Shown here: positions 38,438 through 46,659 of the stretch, in pieces | How positions within the stretch are numbered: the first letter of the stretch is position 1 | Layout of the letters: each line of letters begins with the position of its first letter | NCBI GenBank assembly: GCA_012719135.1 | Contig: JAAYAW010000038.1 | Coordinates: forward strand, 1-47,394 | DNA from: Chloroflexota bacterium | GTDB taxonomy: Bacteria; Chloroflexota; Anaerolineae; UBA1429 | Length of the DNA: 47,394 nt | Reading direction: 5' to 3' | Notes under the pieces: model-generated | The model's input: the letters and a program-made list of their open reading frames with translations, nothing else | Databases searched by the model: none | What the model was told of the DNA's origin: nothing | Position numbers and translations under genes: made by a program

Positions 38438-40585
38438 ATGATGACGCAGTCAGCTACACCTTCTCCCTCAGACACAAAGACACCCCCAGATCGTCAGGCC
38501 GCACGGCCGCCAACTCCCCGCAGGGGCGTGCGGGCGCCGCGCTTTCGCCGCATATCTCAGGCCATCGGTATGGCCGCCGTGCTATGGGCAGCATGGGCTT
38601 TGGCTGTGCTCTTGCCCGATCAGCAGGCCGCCGGCCTCGCCGTCGGCCGGGCCTCGCCGCGGGATATCAAGGCTTCCAGCCAGGTGACGTACGTCAGCGA
38701 TGTCGAGACGAGGCTGGCCCGTGACGAGGCGGCTTTGCTCGTTCCTGTCGTGTACACCTTGCCGGACCCAAGCGTCGGTCGTGCGCAGCTCGAACGGCTT
38801 GCGGAGATACAGGAGACCGTTAGCGAAGCGCGCGAACGAGCCGATCTGACCTCTGAAGCCCGCATAGCCTTACTGATGGAACTGCCCGAGTTCGACGCGG
38901 ACGACCCTGCCTGGGAGAGCATGCTGACGCTCAGCGCCTCGACCTGGGAGATGCTTTGTGAGGAGAGCGTTCGCGTTCTCAGCCTGATCCTGGGCAGCGA
39001 AGTGCGACCGACGGATCTATCCCGGGCCCGGCTCGATATCCAGCGCCTGATGGCCTACACGCTGACGTTGCGTGATCGGAATGTGATCACGGCGATGCTC
39101 TTCGATCTCGTTGTTCCCAACACGTTCCTCGACACCGAGGCTACAGAGGCCAAGCGGAGTCAGGCTCGCGAGCAGGTCCAGCCCGTTGTGCGCACCATCG
39201 TGACGGGCGAAGCCATCGTCCGTGAAGGTGAGATCATCACCGACGAGATCTACGAGCAACTTCACGTCCTCGGCCTGGCGAATGTCCAAGTCCGCTGGCA
39301 GAAACAGGTAGCCAATCTCGGGATCGGCCTGTTGATAGTTCTCGTGATGGTGTTCTACACAACCAAAGTACACCCCGAGTTGATCGATCATCCCAGGCAG
39401 CAACTACTGCTGGTGCTCACACTGGCGGCGGTTACGCTCGCCGCTCGTTTGCTTGTCCCAGGGCACCTGATACTGCCGTACATAGTGCCCAGCGCCGCAG
39501 CAGCCATGCTGATTGCCCTGTTCCTAAACATCCAGTATGCCACTCTCGTTTCCATGGTAGCCGCGGTGACGATCAGCTTTATTGGCAATGGATCGCTGGA
39601 TCTCACCGTGTACGTCCTTCTGGGGAGCCTGGTCGGTTCGCTAGCTCTGATGCGCACTGAGCAGCTCAATGCCTTCTTCCGTGCGGCAGTCGCCCTGACG
39701 ATCGCCAATGTCGCCGTTCTCTTGTTGAGCAGCATCCGGGGCGAGAGTTATGATACGCTCGGTCTGCTGCAGTTGGCCGGAACCGGGGCGCTCAGCGCCG
39801 TGCTCGCCAGCATGGTATGCCTGGTGGCCTATGTATTCACCGGACGGCTCTTTGGGGTGACGACGGCCCTTCATCTGATGGAGCTGGCCCGCCCGACCCA
39901 TCCGCTATTCCGCCAACTTCTGATCAAGGCCCCGGGCACATACCATCACTCTATTCTGATCTCGAACATGGCGGAGCGCGCCGCGGAAGCAATCGGCGCC
40001 GATTCCCTGCTCACAAGGGTCGGATCCTACTACCACGATGTGGGCAAGACGTTGCGCCCGTACTTTTTCACAGAGAACCAGACGGACGGGCAGAACCCCC
40101 ACGATAGCCTGGATCCCCAGACGAGCGCCGAGATCATCATCGGCCACACCAGCGAAGGGATGGAACTGGCCAAACGCTATCGCTTGCCGGAAAAGGTCGC
40201 TGCATTCATACCGGAGCATCACGGGACCACGCTCGCAGCCTACTTTTACCGTCGTGCAGCGCAGGCGTACGACGGCGATGGTGAGATGGATGACAGCGCC
40301 TTTCGCTATCCGGGCCCCAAGCCACAGAGCAAGGAGACGGCCATCGTCATGTTGGCCGATGCCGTAGAGGCCTGGTCTCGCGCAAACAGACCAAGCACGC
40401 AGGCAGAGATGGACCGGTTGATCCGGCAGGTCATAACTGACCGGCTCATCAGCGGGCAACTCGATGAGACGGACCTGACTCTTCGGGATCTGGACCGCAT
40501 CCGTCAGGCCTTTGCGAGTATTCTGACTGGCGTGTACCATCCCCGTATCCAGTACCCTGAGCGTATGCAGACTCGGGGAGGGTGA
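38438..40585 (+). CDS. 7TM-HD family membrane phosphodiesterase (PgpH-like)
   Basis: Family members such as PgpH hydrolyse cyclic di-AMP. The 715-aa protein has a short cytoplasmic N-terminus rich in Pro and Arg, a membrane helix near residues 42-62, an extracellular 7TMR-HDED domain (about 65-285) and a bundle of membrane helices (about 290-480). A cytoplasmic HD domain (about 500-690) shows KAPGTYHHS, the metal-binding YYHDVGKTLRPYFF and PEHHGTTL. No ribosome site precedes the ATG; ATG 38441 is also possible. It is followed by dgkA, but the ybeY gene that often separates the two is missing. Binding of c-di-AMP itself is inferred from the family. Confidence 0.88.
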   Translation: MMTQSATPSPSDTKTPPDRQAARPPTPRRGVRAPRFRRISQAIGMAAVLWAAWALAVLLPDQQAAGLAVGRASPRDIKASSQVTYVSDVETRLARDEAALLVPVVYTLPDPSVGRAQLERLAEIQETVSEARERADLTSEARIALLMELPEFDADDPAWESMLTLSASTWEMLCEESVRVLSLILGSEVRPTDLSRARLDIQRLMAYTLTLRDRNVITAMLFDLVVPNTFLDTEATEAKRSQAREQVQPVVRTIVTGEAIVREGEIITDEIYEQLHVLGLANVQVRWQKQVANLGIGLLIVLVMVFYTTKVHPELIDHPRQQLLLVLTLAAVTLAARLLVPGHLILPYIVPSAAAAMLIALFLNIQYATLVSMVAAVTISFIGNGSLDLTVYVLLGSLVGSLALMRTEQLNAFFRAAVALTIANVAVLLLSSIRGESYDTLGLLQLAGTGALSAVLASMVCLVAYVFTGRLFGVTTALHLMELARPTHPLFRQLLIKAPGTYHHSILISNMAERAAEAIGADSLLTRVGSYYHDVGKTLRPYFFTENQTDGQNPHDSLDPQTSAEIIIGHTSEGMELAKRYRLPEKVAAFIPEHHGTTLAAYFYRRAAQAYDGDGEMDDSAFRYPGPKPQSKETAIVMLADAVEAWSRANRPSTQAEMDRLIRQVITDRLISGQLDETDLTLRDLDRIRQAFASILTGVYHPRIQYPERMQTRGG

Positions 40586-40628
40586 GCGTTCGCGAGCTTA
40601 CTGATTTCCAGCAGCCCGAGGTGTCTTC

Positions 40629-41009
40629 ATGAGGAGACGCGAGAAGCAGAGCCTGATAGAAAGCTTCCGCCATGCCTTTGATGGTATCCGCTATGTCGTG
40701 CTTTCTGAGCGCAACGCACGTATCCACGTGGCGGCCGCATGCGCCGTGATCATCTTGAGCCTTTGGCTGCGGCTTGCCTGGCTACAGTGGGCTCTCATTC
40801 TGATCGCAATCGGCCTGGTTTTCGCTGGTGAGATGCTCAATACGGTGGTGGAGTTGACAATCGATCTCGTGATGCCGGAGCAGCATGAGTTAGCTAAGGA
40901 CGCCAAGGACGTTGCCGCCGGTGCTATCCTGATCTTTTCTCTGACGGCCGCAGGCATCGGGCTCCTGGTCCTAGGCCCGCCGCTGCTGGACAAGCTTGGT
41001 TCTATATGA
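40629..41009 (+). CDS. dgkA: Diacylglycerol/undecaprenol kinase
   Basis: This small membrane kinase of 126 aa belongs to the prokaryotic DgkA family; Gram-positive-type members phosphorylate undecaprenol for cell-wall synthesis. It has three membrane helices (about residues 32-50, 53-72 and 97-117) and the active-site segment AGEMLNTVVELTIDLV followed by AKDVAAGAILI. The N-terminus ESFRHAFDGIRYVVLSERNARIH is typical. GAGGTG precedes the ATG. It lies 43 bases after the 7TM-HD gene and probably shares its transcript. Confidence 0.92.
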   Translation: MRRREKQSLIESFRHAFDGIRYVVLSERNARIHVAAACAVIILSLWLRLAWLQWALILIAIGLVFAGEMLNTVVELTIDLVMPEQHELAKDAKDVAAGAILIFSLTAAGIGLLVLGPPLLDKLGSI

Positions 41010-41040
41010 CGGCGATACCGGGGATGGAGAGGGCGTTCTC

Positions 41041-41751
41041 ATGGAACTGAGGCAGTATTGGGCCATCATCGCGCGCAGGGCCTGGATCATCGTGGTATTG
41101 CTCGCCGCCGTTCTGTTCTCCTATCTAGCTCTAGCGCCCGAGCCGACGCCTGCCTACAGTGCTGGGATGCGCTTCGTGGTAGGAGTCCGGCCTGAACGCC
41201 AGGGTGACTATTACGCCTACGATCGGTACTATACCTGGCTGACTGCCGAGTATCTCGTCGATGACCTTTCAGAGATCGTCAAGAGTCGTGCCTTTGCGGA
41301 GGACGTGGCCAACCTTGCCGGCGTACCGGTGCCTGCGGGAGCCATTCAGGGCGCCACCTCGGCCGGCAAACTGCATCGTATCCTATCGGTGAGCCTGACG
41401 TGGCCCAACGATCAGGAACTGACTCGCATCGCTGATGCGGTGGTATCGCTGCTTACTACTAGCGCCGACCGCTATTTCGCCCAGATGTCGACCGAATCCG
41501 CCGTCGTCTCGCTCATCGACGCGCCCGTCGTATCACCCGTTGGGCGCTCCCTGCGCGAGCGCATCGATCTTCCCTTGAGGCTGCTGCTGGCTTTGGCTGT
41601 CGGGATTGGTATCGCCTTTCTGCTGGACTATGTAGACGTTTCGGTTCGACACCGCCAGGATCTTCTCAGCCTGGGCTTGCCTGTACTCGGCGAGATTCCG
41701 GCGGGGAGAGGCTGGCGTGCCTGGCTGCCCCTGCGCCGGCCTATCCCATAG
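41041..41751 (+). CDS. Wzz/chain-length-determinant type membrane protein
   Basis: This 236-aa protein has the two-helix layout of polysaccharide co-polymerases: an N-terminal helix (about residues 14-35) after LRQYWAIIARRAWII, an extracytoplasmic part, and a C-terminal helix (about 184-205) followed by DYVDVSVRHRQDLLSLGLPVLGEIP. The periplasmic part is short. The start ATG 41041 is supported by GGAGAGGG upstream and by alignment of the first helix; an earlier in-frame codon at 40996 overlaps dgkA. Together with the next two genes it resembles an exopolysaccharide export control set. No glycosyltransferase is nearby. Confidence 0.75.
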   Translation: MELRQYWAIIARRAWIIVVLLAAVLFSYLALAPEPTPAYSAGMRFVVGVRPERQGDYYAYDRYYTWLTAEYLVDDLSEIVKSRAFAEDVANLAGVPVPAGAIQGATSAGKLHRILSVSLTWPNDQELTRIADAVVSLLTTSADRYFAQMSTESAVVSLIDAPVVSPVGRSLRERIDLPLRLLLALAVGIGIAFLLDYVDVSVRHRQDLLSLGLPVLGEIPAGRGWRAWLPLRRPIP

Positions 41752-41758
41752 CTCGGAG

Positions 41759-41788
41759 TTGGGATGGCCGTGTCGCCTGCGGTATAAT
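41759..41788 (+). promoter_or_regulatory. Internal promoter ahead of the second Wzz gene
   Basis: TTGGGA (41759-41764) and a perfect TATAAT (41783-41788) are 18 bases apart, 25 bases ahead of the GTG start. Confidence 0.65.
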
Positions 41789-41813
41789 GCCCCATCGACA
41801 ATCGGAGGGTACT

Positions 41814-42509
41814 GTGGAACTTGGAGATTACGTCCGCATCATCACCAAGCGAGCGTGGATCATCGTCCTGACCACGGTATTCGCGATGATGGCCGCGTTT
41901 GTCGCCAGCCGGCTACAGACACCGGTGTTTCGCTCAACTGTGTATCTCAACGTCGTCCCCGGCCGGCTCGATTGGGGCCTCCAACAGGTGATTGTGGGCG
42001 TGATGCGGAACTATGCCGGTAACATCACCTCCCGCACCACCGCTCAGAAGGTCGTCACTCGCCTCCAGCTGGATATCACGCCCGAGCAGCTGATCGACAA
42101 GCTCACCGTCAAACCCGTGGAATCGGATCTGTTGATCCAGATCGACGCAGATGACTACGACCCCCTCATCGCCCGCGATATCGCGCAGACGGCCGCGGAG
42201 GTCTTTGTGGAGGACACGGTCGTTCAGATGCAGGACCAAGATGCCAATGAACGCGTGGAGGTCAGCATTCGAGACTATGCTCTGCCGGGCGTACTGCACA
42301 AGCCCAAGTGGAAAGTCAACGTCGTCGCCGGAGCAGTCCTGGGAGCCCTCGCGGGCGTTGTGATCGTCTTTGTGCTGCGCTTTCTGGAGGCCGACATTAT
42401 CCACAATGCGCGAGAGCTGGAAGAGTACACCGGGATCGCCGTTCTTGGATTGGTGCCCTCCTCGGGTTCTTCCACAGCCAGGCGTTCGAGCAGCCGGAAG
42501 CGCGGCTGA
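41814..42509 (+). CDS. Wzz-like capsular polysaccharide co-polymerase subunit
   Basis: The 231-aa protein again has helices at both ends (about residues 14-33 and 170-192) around an extracytoplasmic domain. It opens with ELGDYVRIITKRAWIIVL and ends with an EYTGIAVLGLVP segment and a basic Ser/Arg-rich tail. Start codon is GTG 41814 behind GGAGGG. In comparable systems such a protein activates a separate BY-kinase, which is indeed the next gene, 15 bases downstream. It differs in sequence from the Wzz-like gene before it, so it is a paralogue rather than a fragment. Confidence 0.8.
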   Translation: MELGDYVRIITKRAWIIVLTTVFAMMAAFVASRLQTPVFRSTVYLNVVPGRLDWGLQQVIVGVMRNYAGNITSRTTAQKVVTRLQLDITPEQLIDKLTVKPVESDLLIQIDADDYDPLIARDIAQTAAEVFVEDTVVQMQDQDANERVEVSIRDYALPGVLHKPKWKVNVVAGAVLGALAGVVIVFVLRFLEADIIHNARELEEYTGIAVLGLVPSSGSSTARRSSSRKRG

Positions 42510-42524
42510 GGAAGGGAGTTCGAC

Positions 42525-43187
42525 ATGTCCAACGCTATCGATCTGGTGACACTGCGGGAACCTTCGTCGACGCTCAGCGAGGCATACCGGACACTCCGCA
42601 TGAACCTGCAGTACGCGACGCTGGATCGTTCGCTGCATTCGCTGGTGCTCACTTCTCCCGGTCCGGACGAAGGCAAGTCCACCACGCTCTCGAACCTCGC
42701 CGTGACGATGGCCCAGGTAGAGCGCCGGATCCTCATGGTGGATTGCGATCTCCGGAGGCCACGTCTCCACGAGATCTTTGGGCTGGAGAATAGCGTCGGG
42801 TTCACCACCATGATGCTCGACGATGCGATGCTGGATTCGCCACCGATCGTCGAGACGGGAGTGGAGAACCTTGCCTTGCTTCCCAGCGGCCCATTACCGC
42901 CCAGGCCTGCGGACTTGCTTGGCTCTCTGCGCATGGATGCAGTCGTTGAGCGTCTACTCAAAGAGTACGACATGCTGCTCTTTGATGCGCCGCCCGTCGT
43001 GGGTGTAACGGATGCGATCGTACTGGCGACAAAGGTGGATGCAGTTCTTCTTGTGGTGAGCGCGGGGGAGACCAAGAGAGAACAAGCGCAAAGTGCCATC
43101 GAACGACTTCGCGCCGTGAACGCCCACATTGTCGGATCCGTGCTGAACAACGCACCGATCACGGCGTCGCTCAGTTCGTACTATTAG
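42525..43187 (+). CDS. BY-kinase (tyrosine autokinase, CpsD/CapB-like)
   Basis: This 220-aa cytoplasmic P-loop protein controls polysaccharide synthesis in homologous systems through tyrosine phosphorylation. It has Walker A GPDEGKSTT (Lys51), Walker A' MVDCDLRRP, Walker B LLFDAPPV and the family segment EAYRTLRMNLQYA. The C-terminal tyrosine cluster is minimal (LSSYY), shorter than usual. A strong AGGAAGGGAG site precedes the ATG. The partner activator is the Wzz-like gene upstream. Alternatively it could be a ParA/MinD-like ATPase, but context favours a BY-kinase. Confidence 0.87.
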   Translation: MSNAIDLVTLREPSSTLSEAYRTLRMNLQYATLDRSLHSLVLTSPGPDEGKSTTLSNLAVTMAQVERRILMVDCDLRRPRLHEIFGLENSVGFTTMMLDDAMLDSPPIVETGVENLALLPSGPLPPRPADLLGSLRMDAVVERLLKEYDMLLFDAPPVVGVTDAIVLATKVDAVLLVVSAGETKREQAQSAIERLRAVNAHIVGSVLNNAPITASLSSYY

Positions 43188-43208
43188 GTTTGTTGGTGAG
43201 ATCTCTGA

Positions 43209-43249
43209 GGCTTCCCAGCCCGACCGTCAGAAGGTCAGGCTGGGGAGCC
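43209..43249 (+). terminator. Terminator after the BY-kinase gene
   Basis: A 17-position stem (43209-43225 with 43233-43249) has one mismatch and one G-T pair, closing the exopolysaccharide transcript just before the DnaA-box region. Confidence 0.7.
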
Positions 43250-43274
43250 CTTGTGTTAGCTAGCCCACAATGCC

Positions 43275-43617
43275 TGTGGAAAACCCCTTGATTACCTGTG
43301 GATAACTGTGGATAAGCACCCCCGTGATCCCAGGCTCCTTACCGCCCACAGAGAGGGCCCTCAGCACGCAAACACTCTATATAGTAGCCACGCGCTCCCT
43401 CTATACTAGATGTACGTCAGTGTGCCGGTTCAGCTCCTGTTTGCAGAGAATAGTTGTCCACCGCGTTTCCCACAGATACTGTGGATAAAAAAGCACCTCT
43501 AGTGGGCGCCGTCCCTCCCCCTCAGCCCACATCTTGTGCTTCCCGGTGTCTTTTCCACATATCCACAGGGCCTACTACTACGACTACAATACATATAGAG
43601 ATGGAGATAAAGATCTA
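43275..43617. other. Candidate replication origin (oriC-like): DnaA boxes plus DnaA-trio/unwinding module
   Basis: Three exact DnaA boxes TGTGGATAA occur at 43297-43305, 43307-43315 (10 bases apart) and 43480-43488, with variants at 43275-43283 (TGTGGAAAA), 43551-43559 (TTTTCCACA) and 43559-43567 (ATATCCACA). Directly after the last box come GGGCC and then CTA CTA CTA CGA CTA CAA (43572-43589), i.e. GAT-type DnaA-trios on the other strand, followed by AT-richer sequence. This order (box, GC-rich, trios, AT-rich) is that of the basal unwinding system known from Bacillus. No gene is seen in this gap. It is not next to dnaA or dnaN within the window. A DnaA-controlled site is the alternative. 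Confidence 0.72.
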
Positions 43618-46491
43618 CTAACTCTGAACACTCTCGGAACGGTCTCGGTCAAAACGCTGTGGATCGAGCCAGCGTTGCGCAAGCGTGGGCAAAGAGGCGA
43701 CGGGCCCCATGCGGGCTGTGCAGGGAGGAAGCGCGCGGAGGATCGTCTTGCCATAGTTCTTGGTGATCAACCTCTTGTCGAGAACGGCCACCACTCCATA
43801 GTCCTCCTGGCTGCGGATCAGGCGTCCGAAACCCTGGCGGAAGCGGAGAATCGTTTCCGGAAGATAGTACTGGTTAAAGGCGTCATCGAACGTCTCTGAG
43901 CGTGCGGTAAGGATTGGGTCATCGGGTACCGCGAATGGCAGGCGCACGATAATCAGGCAACTCAGTGAGGGCCCCACGACATCAACGCCTTCCCAAAAGC
44001 TCCGAGTGCCCATGAGGACCGACTTGGGCGTCGTTCGAAAGCTCTCCAGGATCTGCCTTCTGGATCCATCGATCCCCTGCCCGAGAAGGATGAGACCTTC
44101 TCTCTCAAGAGCCTGTCGAACGGAACGATAGGTCGTGTTAAGTTGGCTATTGGAGGTGAACAGCACCAGGGCACGACCTTCTGTCGCCTGTACCAGGTCC
44201 ACGATGGCCTGCTCTACGCCCTTTTGGTAGTACGGCTCGTTTGGCTCTGGGATGTCCTTTGGGACGTACAACAGCACGGCGGACTGAAAATCAAAGGGTG
44301 AATCGATAGAAACGTGCGCGGGCTGTTCGAGCCCCAACCTGCCTTCGATATAGCGGAACTCTTGGTCCGTTCGCAAGGTTGCGCTGGTGAGGATGACACA
44401 CTCTTTCTCACTGAACAGCCGCTCATTGAGCAGGTCGCCCACGTGGATCGGCGCGCTGTGCAGGGCGATCTCCTGGTTGTACTGCGAGACGGAGACCCAG
44501 TACACGTACGTATCGGTGGGATCCACGAGGATCTGGGCGATGCCGTGGCACATCTCTGACCCGCGCTGTAGCGCCGTCTTGACCTCAAGGAGCAGATCGG
44601 TTCGCAACTGGTCATCGTCATCGGGAAGACGCGATATCCAGGATGACAAGGAGTCGAGTTCCTGTACGATCCTCCTGAGCGGCGTCACGAGGTTATCGGA
44701 TGCAATCTCTATGTCAGACCAGCCCGGTTGGATCCGCAAGCCAGGAGTGATTCGAATGGTTCGATCGTAGGCCCTCTGAGATGCCTTGGCCGATTCCTGA
44801 AACTCGTCGAGGAACTGTGTCAGGGTTCTGAACAGCCCGTCCAGATGTGCCATGGCGCTATCGATGAAGTTGCGCAGTCGCTCTATCTGATCCGCCACCG
44901 GCTGCCTCGTCGCATCGCTCAGTTCGTAGGCATCAAACAGTGCCGGGATCTGTCCGAGTAGGCCAGAGGGGCCGCTTACGCCCGGTTGGCTCAGGGTTCC
45001 CAGGAACGCGGCCACGTCCTGCCGAGCGATCTCCAGGCCGAACTGGTTCGTCGCCTGTTCTTCAAGGTGGTGCGCCTCGTCGACTATGACATAGTCGTAA
45101 TCTGGCAGAATCCGACTCTCTAGAACCAGATCTGAGAGCAGCAGGGCGTGGTTCACAACGACGAGATGCGCGCGCTCCGCTCGGCTTCGCGCACGATGGA
45201 AGAAGCAGCGGCCGCCCGAGTGATAGGGGCAGCGGTCCCCCAGGCAGGTCTCGGGTGTCGCTTGCAGTTCTCTCCATACTTCGTGCTCAGAGTTGATCAG
45301 CAGCAACTCGCTCTGATCGCCCGTCCGGGTCTTGGGGAGCCAGGACATCACCTTCGCCAACACTCGTACCCCTTCTACGGAGAGCTGGCGACTGCGCCGG
45401 AAGGTCGACAACCTGCGCAGACAGAGGTAGTTGCCGCGACCCTTGAGTAAGGCTGCGCGAAAGGGCTGGATCAATATCTGTTGGATGCCAGGGATATCCT
45501 TTGTATAGAGTTGGTCCTGCAAGTTTATGGTATTGGAGGAGACGATGACGCGACGCTCGTTCTGGATGGCGAACTGTATGGCGGGCAGCAGGTAGGCGAG
45601 CGACTTGCCTGTGCCCGTCCCTGCCTCGACCAGGAGATGCTCGGGTGTGTTGAACGCGTCCACAACAGCCCGAAGCATCTCGATCTGTTGCGGGCGATGC
45701 TCATATCCGGGGAAGGTGCGAGCCCACACCCCACCTGGAGAAATGGCTGAAACAAGCGGCTCTGGATCGATCGGAATGGTCTCCGTAGAGGGAGAGAGAG
45801 GAACGGAATCATCGGACTCACGAGGAAGATGGGCGAACTCGCTGTCTCGCGTAGCACGAACTGGTCGAGAGCCGGAGAGCATGCCTTCTCCAGCCCGCGC
45901 CATTCGATCCTGGAGTACGTCCTGCAGCAGCGGCCATAGAGACCAGCCGGCCGCCTGCCCCATGGTCAGGATCTCGCGCAGTAAGGCAACATCCCAATCA
46001 TCAAAGCGCCGAACCATAGCGCTGAACAACTTGTGTGTGGCGAGCGCGTCCGGGAGGGCGCGGTGCGCATGAGGCAGGTCGATCCCCATCACTTCCGAGA
46101 GCGCAACCAGACTGTAGGTGTTGGCCTCCGGAACAAGGATTGAGGCCAGCTCAAAGGTATCCAGCGCAACGTTCTGCAGGGGAAGGCCCTGCCGTTGCAG
46201 GAACTGAAGATCCGTGTCGATGCTGTGAGCGACAAGGGGATGGTTCGACACGAACCGGAGCAACTCACCGCGGAGTTGCTCCAGCCTGGGAGCATCTGCG
46301 AGCGCCTCACCGGACAAACCGGTCAGTTGATGAATGCGAGGCGTTACCGGGCGCTTCGTATGCACCAGGCTGGTGAAGGTCTCCAGCACCTCGTCGCCAC
46401 GGAACCTCACCAGAGCAATCTCGATGATCTCATCGCGCTGCCGGTCCAGTCCGGTCATTTCCAGGTCCAGCGCTACATAGATTCGCGGCAT
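43618..46491 (-). CDS. dinG: DnaQ-like exonuclease fused to DinG-family DNA helicase
   Basis: The 957-aa protein starts with a DEDDh 3'-5' exonuclease domain (residues 1-165; LDLEMTGL, HSIDTDLQF, HRALPDALATH). It continues with a superfamily 2 XPD-like helicase: Walker A GTGTGKS (Lys296), DEAH at 471-474 and WEGVDVVG with GFGRLIRS near the end. Cys357, Cys416, Cys421 and Cys429 lie where XPD/DinG enzymes hold a [4Fe-4S] cluster. This exonuclease-helicase arrangement is known from other bacteria. It probably unwinds and trims DNA during repair or replication. Its stop codon lies directly next to the origin-like region, and transcription runs toward it. Confidence 0.9.
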   Translation of the reverse strand: MPRIYVALDLEMTGLDRQRDEIIEIALVRFRGDEVLETFTSLVHTKRPVTPRIHQLTGLSGEALADAPRLEQLRGELLRFVSNHPLVAHSIDTDLQFLQRQGLPLQNVALDTFELASILVPEANTYSLVALSEVMGIDLPHAHRALPDALATHKLFSAMVRRFDDWDVALLREILTMGQAAGWSLWPLLQDVLQDRMARAGEGMLSGSRPVRATRDSEFAHLPRESDDSVPLSPSTETIPIDPEPLVSAISPGGVWARTFPGYEHRPQQIEMLRAVVDAFNTPEHLLVEAGTGTGKSLAYLLPAIQFAIQNERRVIVSSNTINLQDQLYTKDIPGIQQILIQPFRAALLKGRGNYLCLRRLSTFRRSRQLSVEGVRVLAKVMSWLPKTRTGDQSELLLINSEHEVWRELQATPETCLGDRCPYHSGGRCFFHRARSRAERAHLVVVNHALLLSDLVLESRILPDYDYVIVDEAHHLEEQATNQFGLEIARQDVAAFLGTLSQPGVSGPSGLLGQIPALFDAYELSDATRQPVADQIERLRNFIDSAMAHLDGLFRTLTQFLDEFQESAKASQRAYDRTIRITPGLRIQPGWSDIEIASDNLVTPLRRIVQELDSLSSWISRLPDDDDQLRTDLLLEVKTALQRGSEMCHGIAQILVDPTDTYVYWVSVSQYNQEIALHSAPIHVGDLLNERLFSEKECVILTSATLRTDQEFRYIEGRLGLEQPAHVSIDSPFDFQSAVLLYVPKDIPEPNEPYYQKGVEQAIVDLVQATEGRALVLFTSNSQLNTTYRSVRQALEREGLILLGQGIDGSRRQILESFRTTPKSVLMGTRSFWEGVDVVGPSLSCLIIVRLPFAVPDDPILTARSETFDDAFNQYYLPETILRFRQGFGRLIRSQEDYGVVAVLDKRLITKNYGKTILRALPPCTARMGPVASLPTLAQRWLDPQRFDRDRSESVQS

Positions 46492-46527
46492 GTCCTCTCC
46501 CTCGGCGATGATCGACGGCGGAACCGC

Positions 46528-46556
46528 ATTATACCGTCAAGTGGGAGGCTCACCAA
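46528..46556 (-). promoter_or_regulatory. Promoter of the exonuclease-helicase gene
   Basis: On the complement, TTGGTG (46551-46556) and a perfect TATAAT (46528-46533) are 17 bases apart, 37 bases ahead of the start codon. Confidence 0.75.
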
Positions 46557-46606
46557 GGCATCTCTTGCCGGAGGTCCGGATAGGGATGAGGCGGATATGT
46601 TGCGCG

Positions 46607-46635
46607 TTGACAGGATTGGGCGGCGGTGAAATACT
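46607..46635 (+). promoter_or_regulatory. Promoter of the HAD phosphatase gene
   Basis: TTGACA (46607-46612) and AATACT (46630-46635) are 17 bases apart, 24 bases ahead of the start codon. Confidence 0.6.
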
Positions 46636-46659
46636 GCGAGAGTTCTACAGGAGGACGTG

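Noticed and set aside
43188-43617. A small gene or non-coding RNA in the 430-base gap after the BY-kinase gene
   Set aside because: No convincing open frame or promoter was seen; the DnaA boxes and trinucleotide repeats explain the content better.
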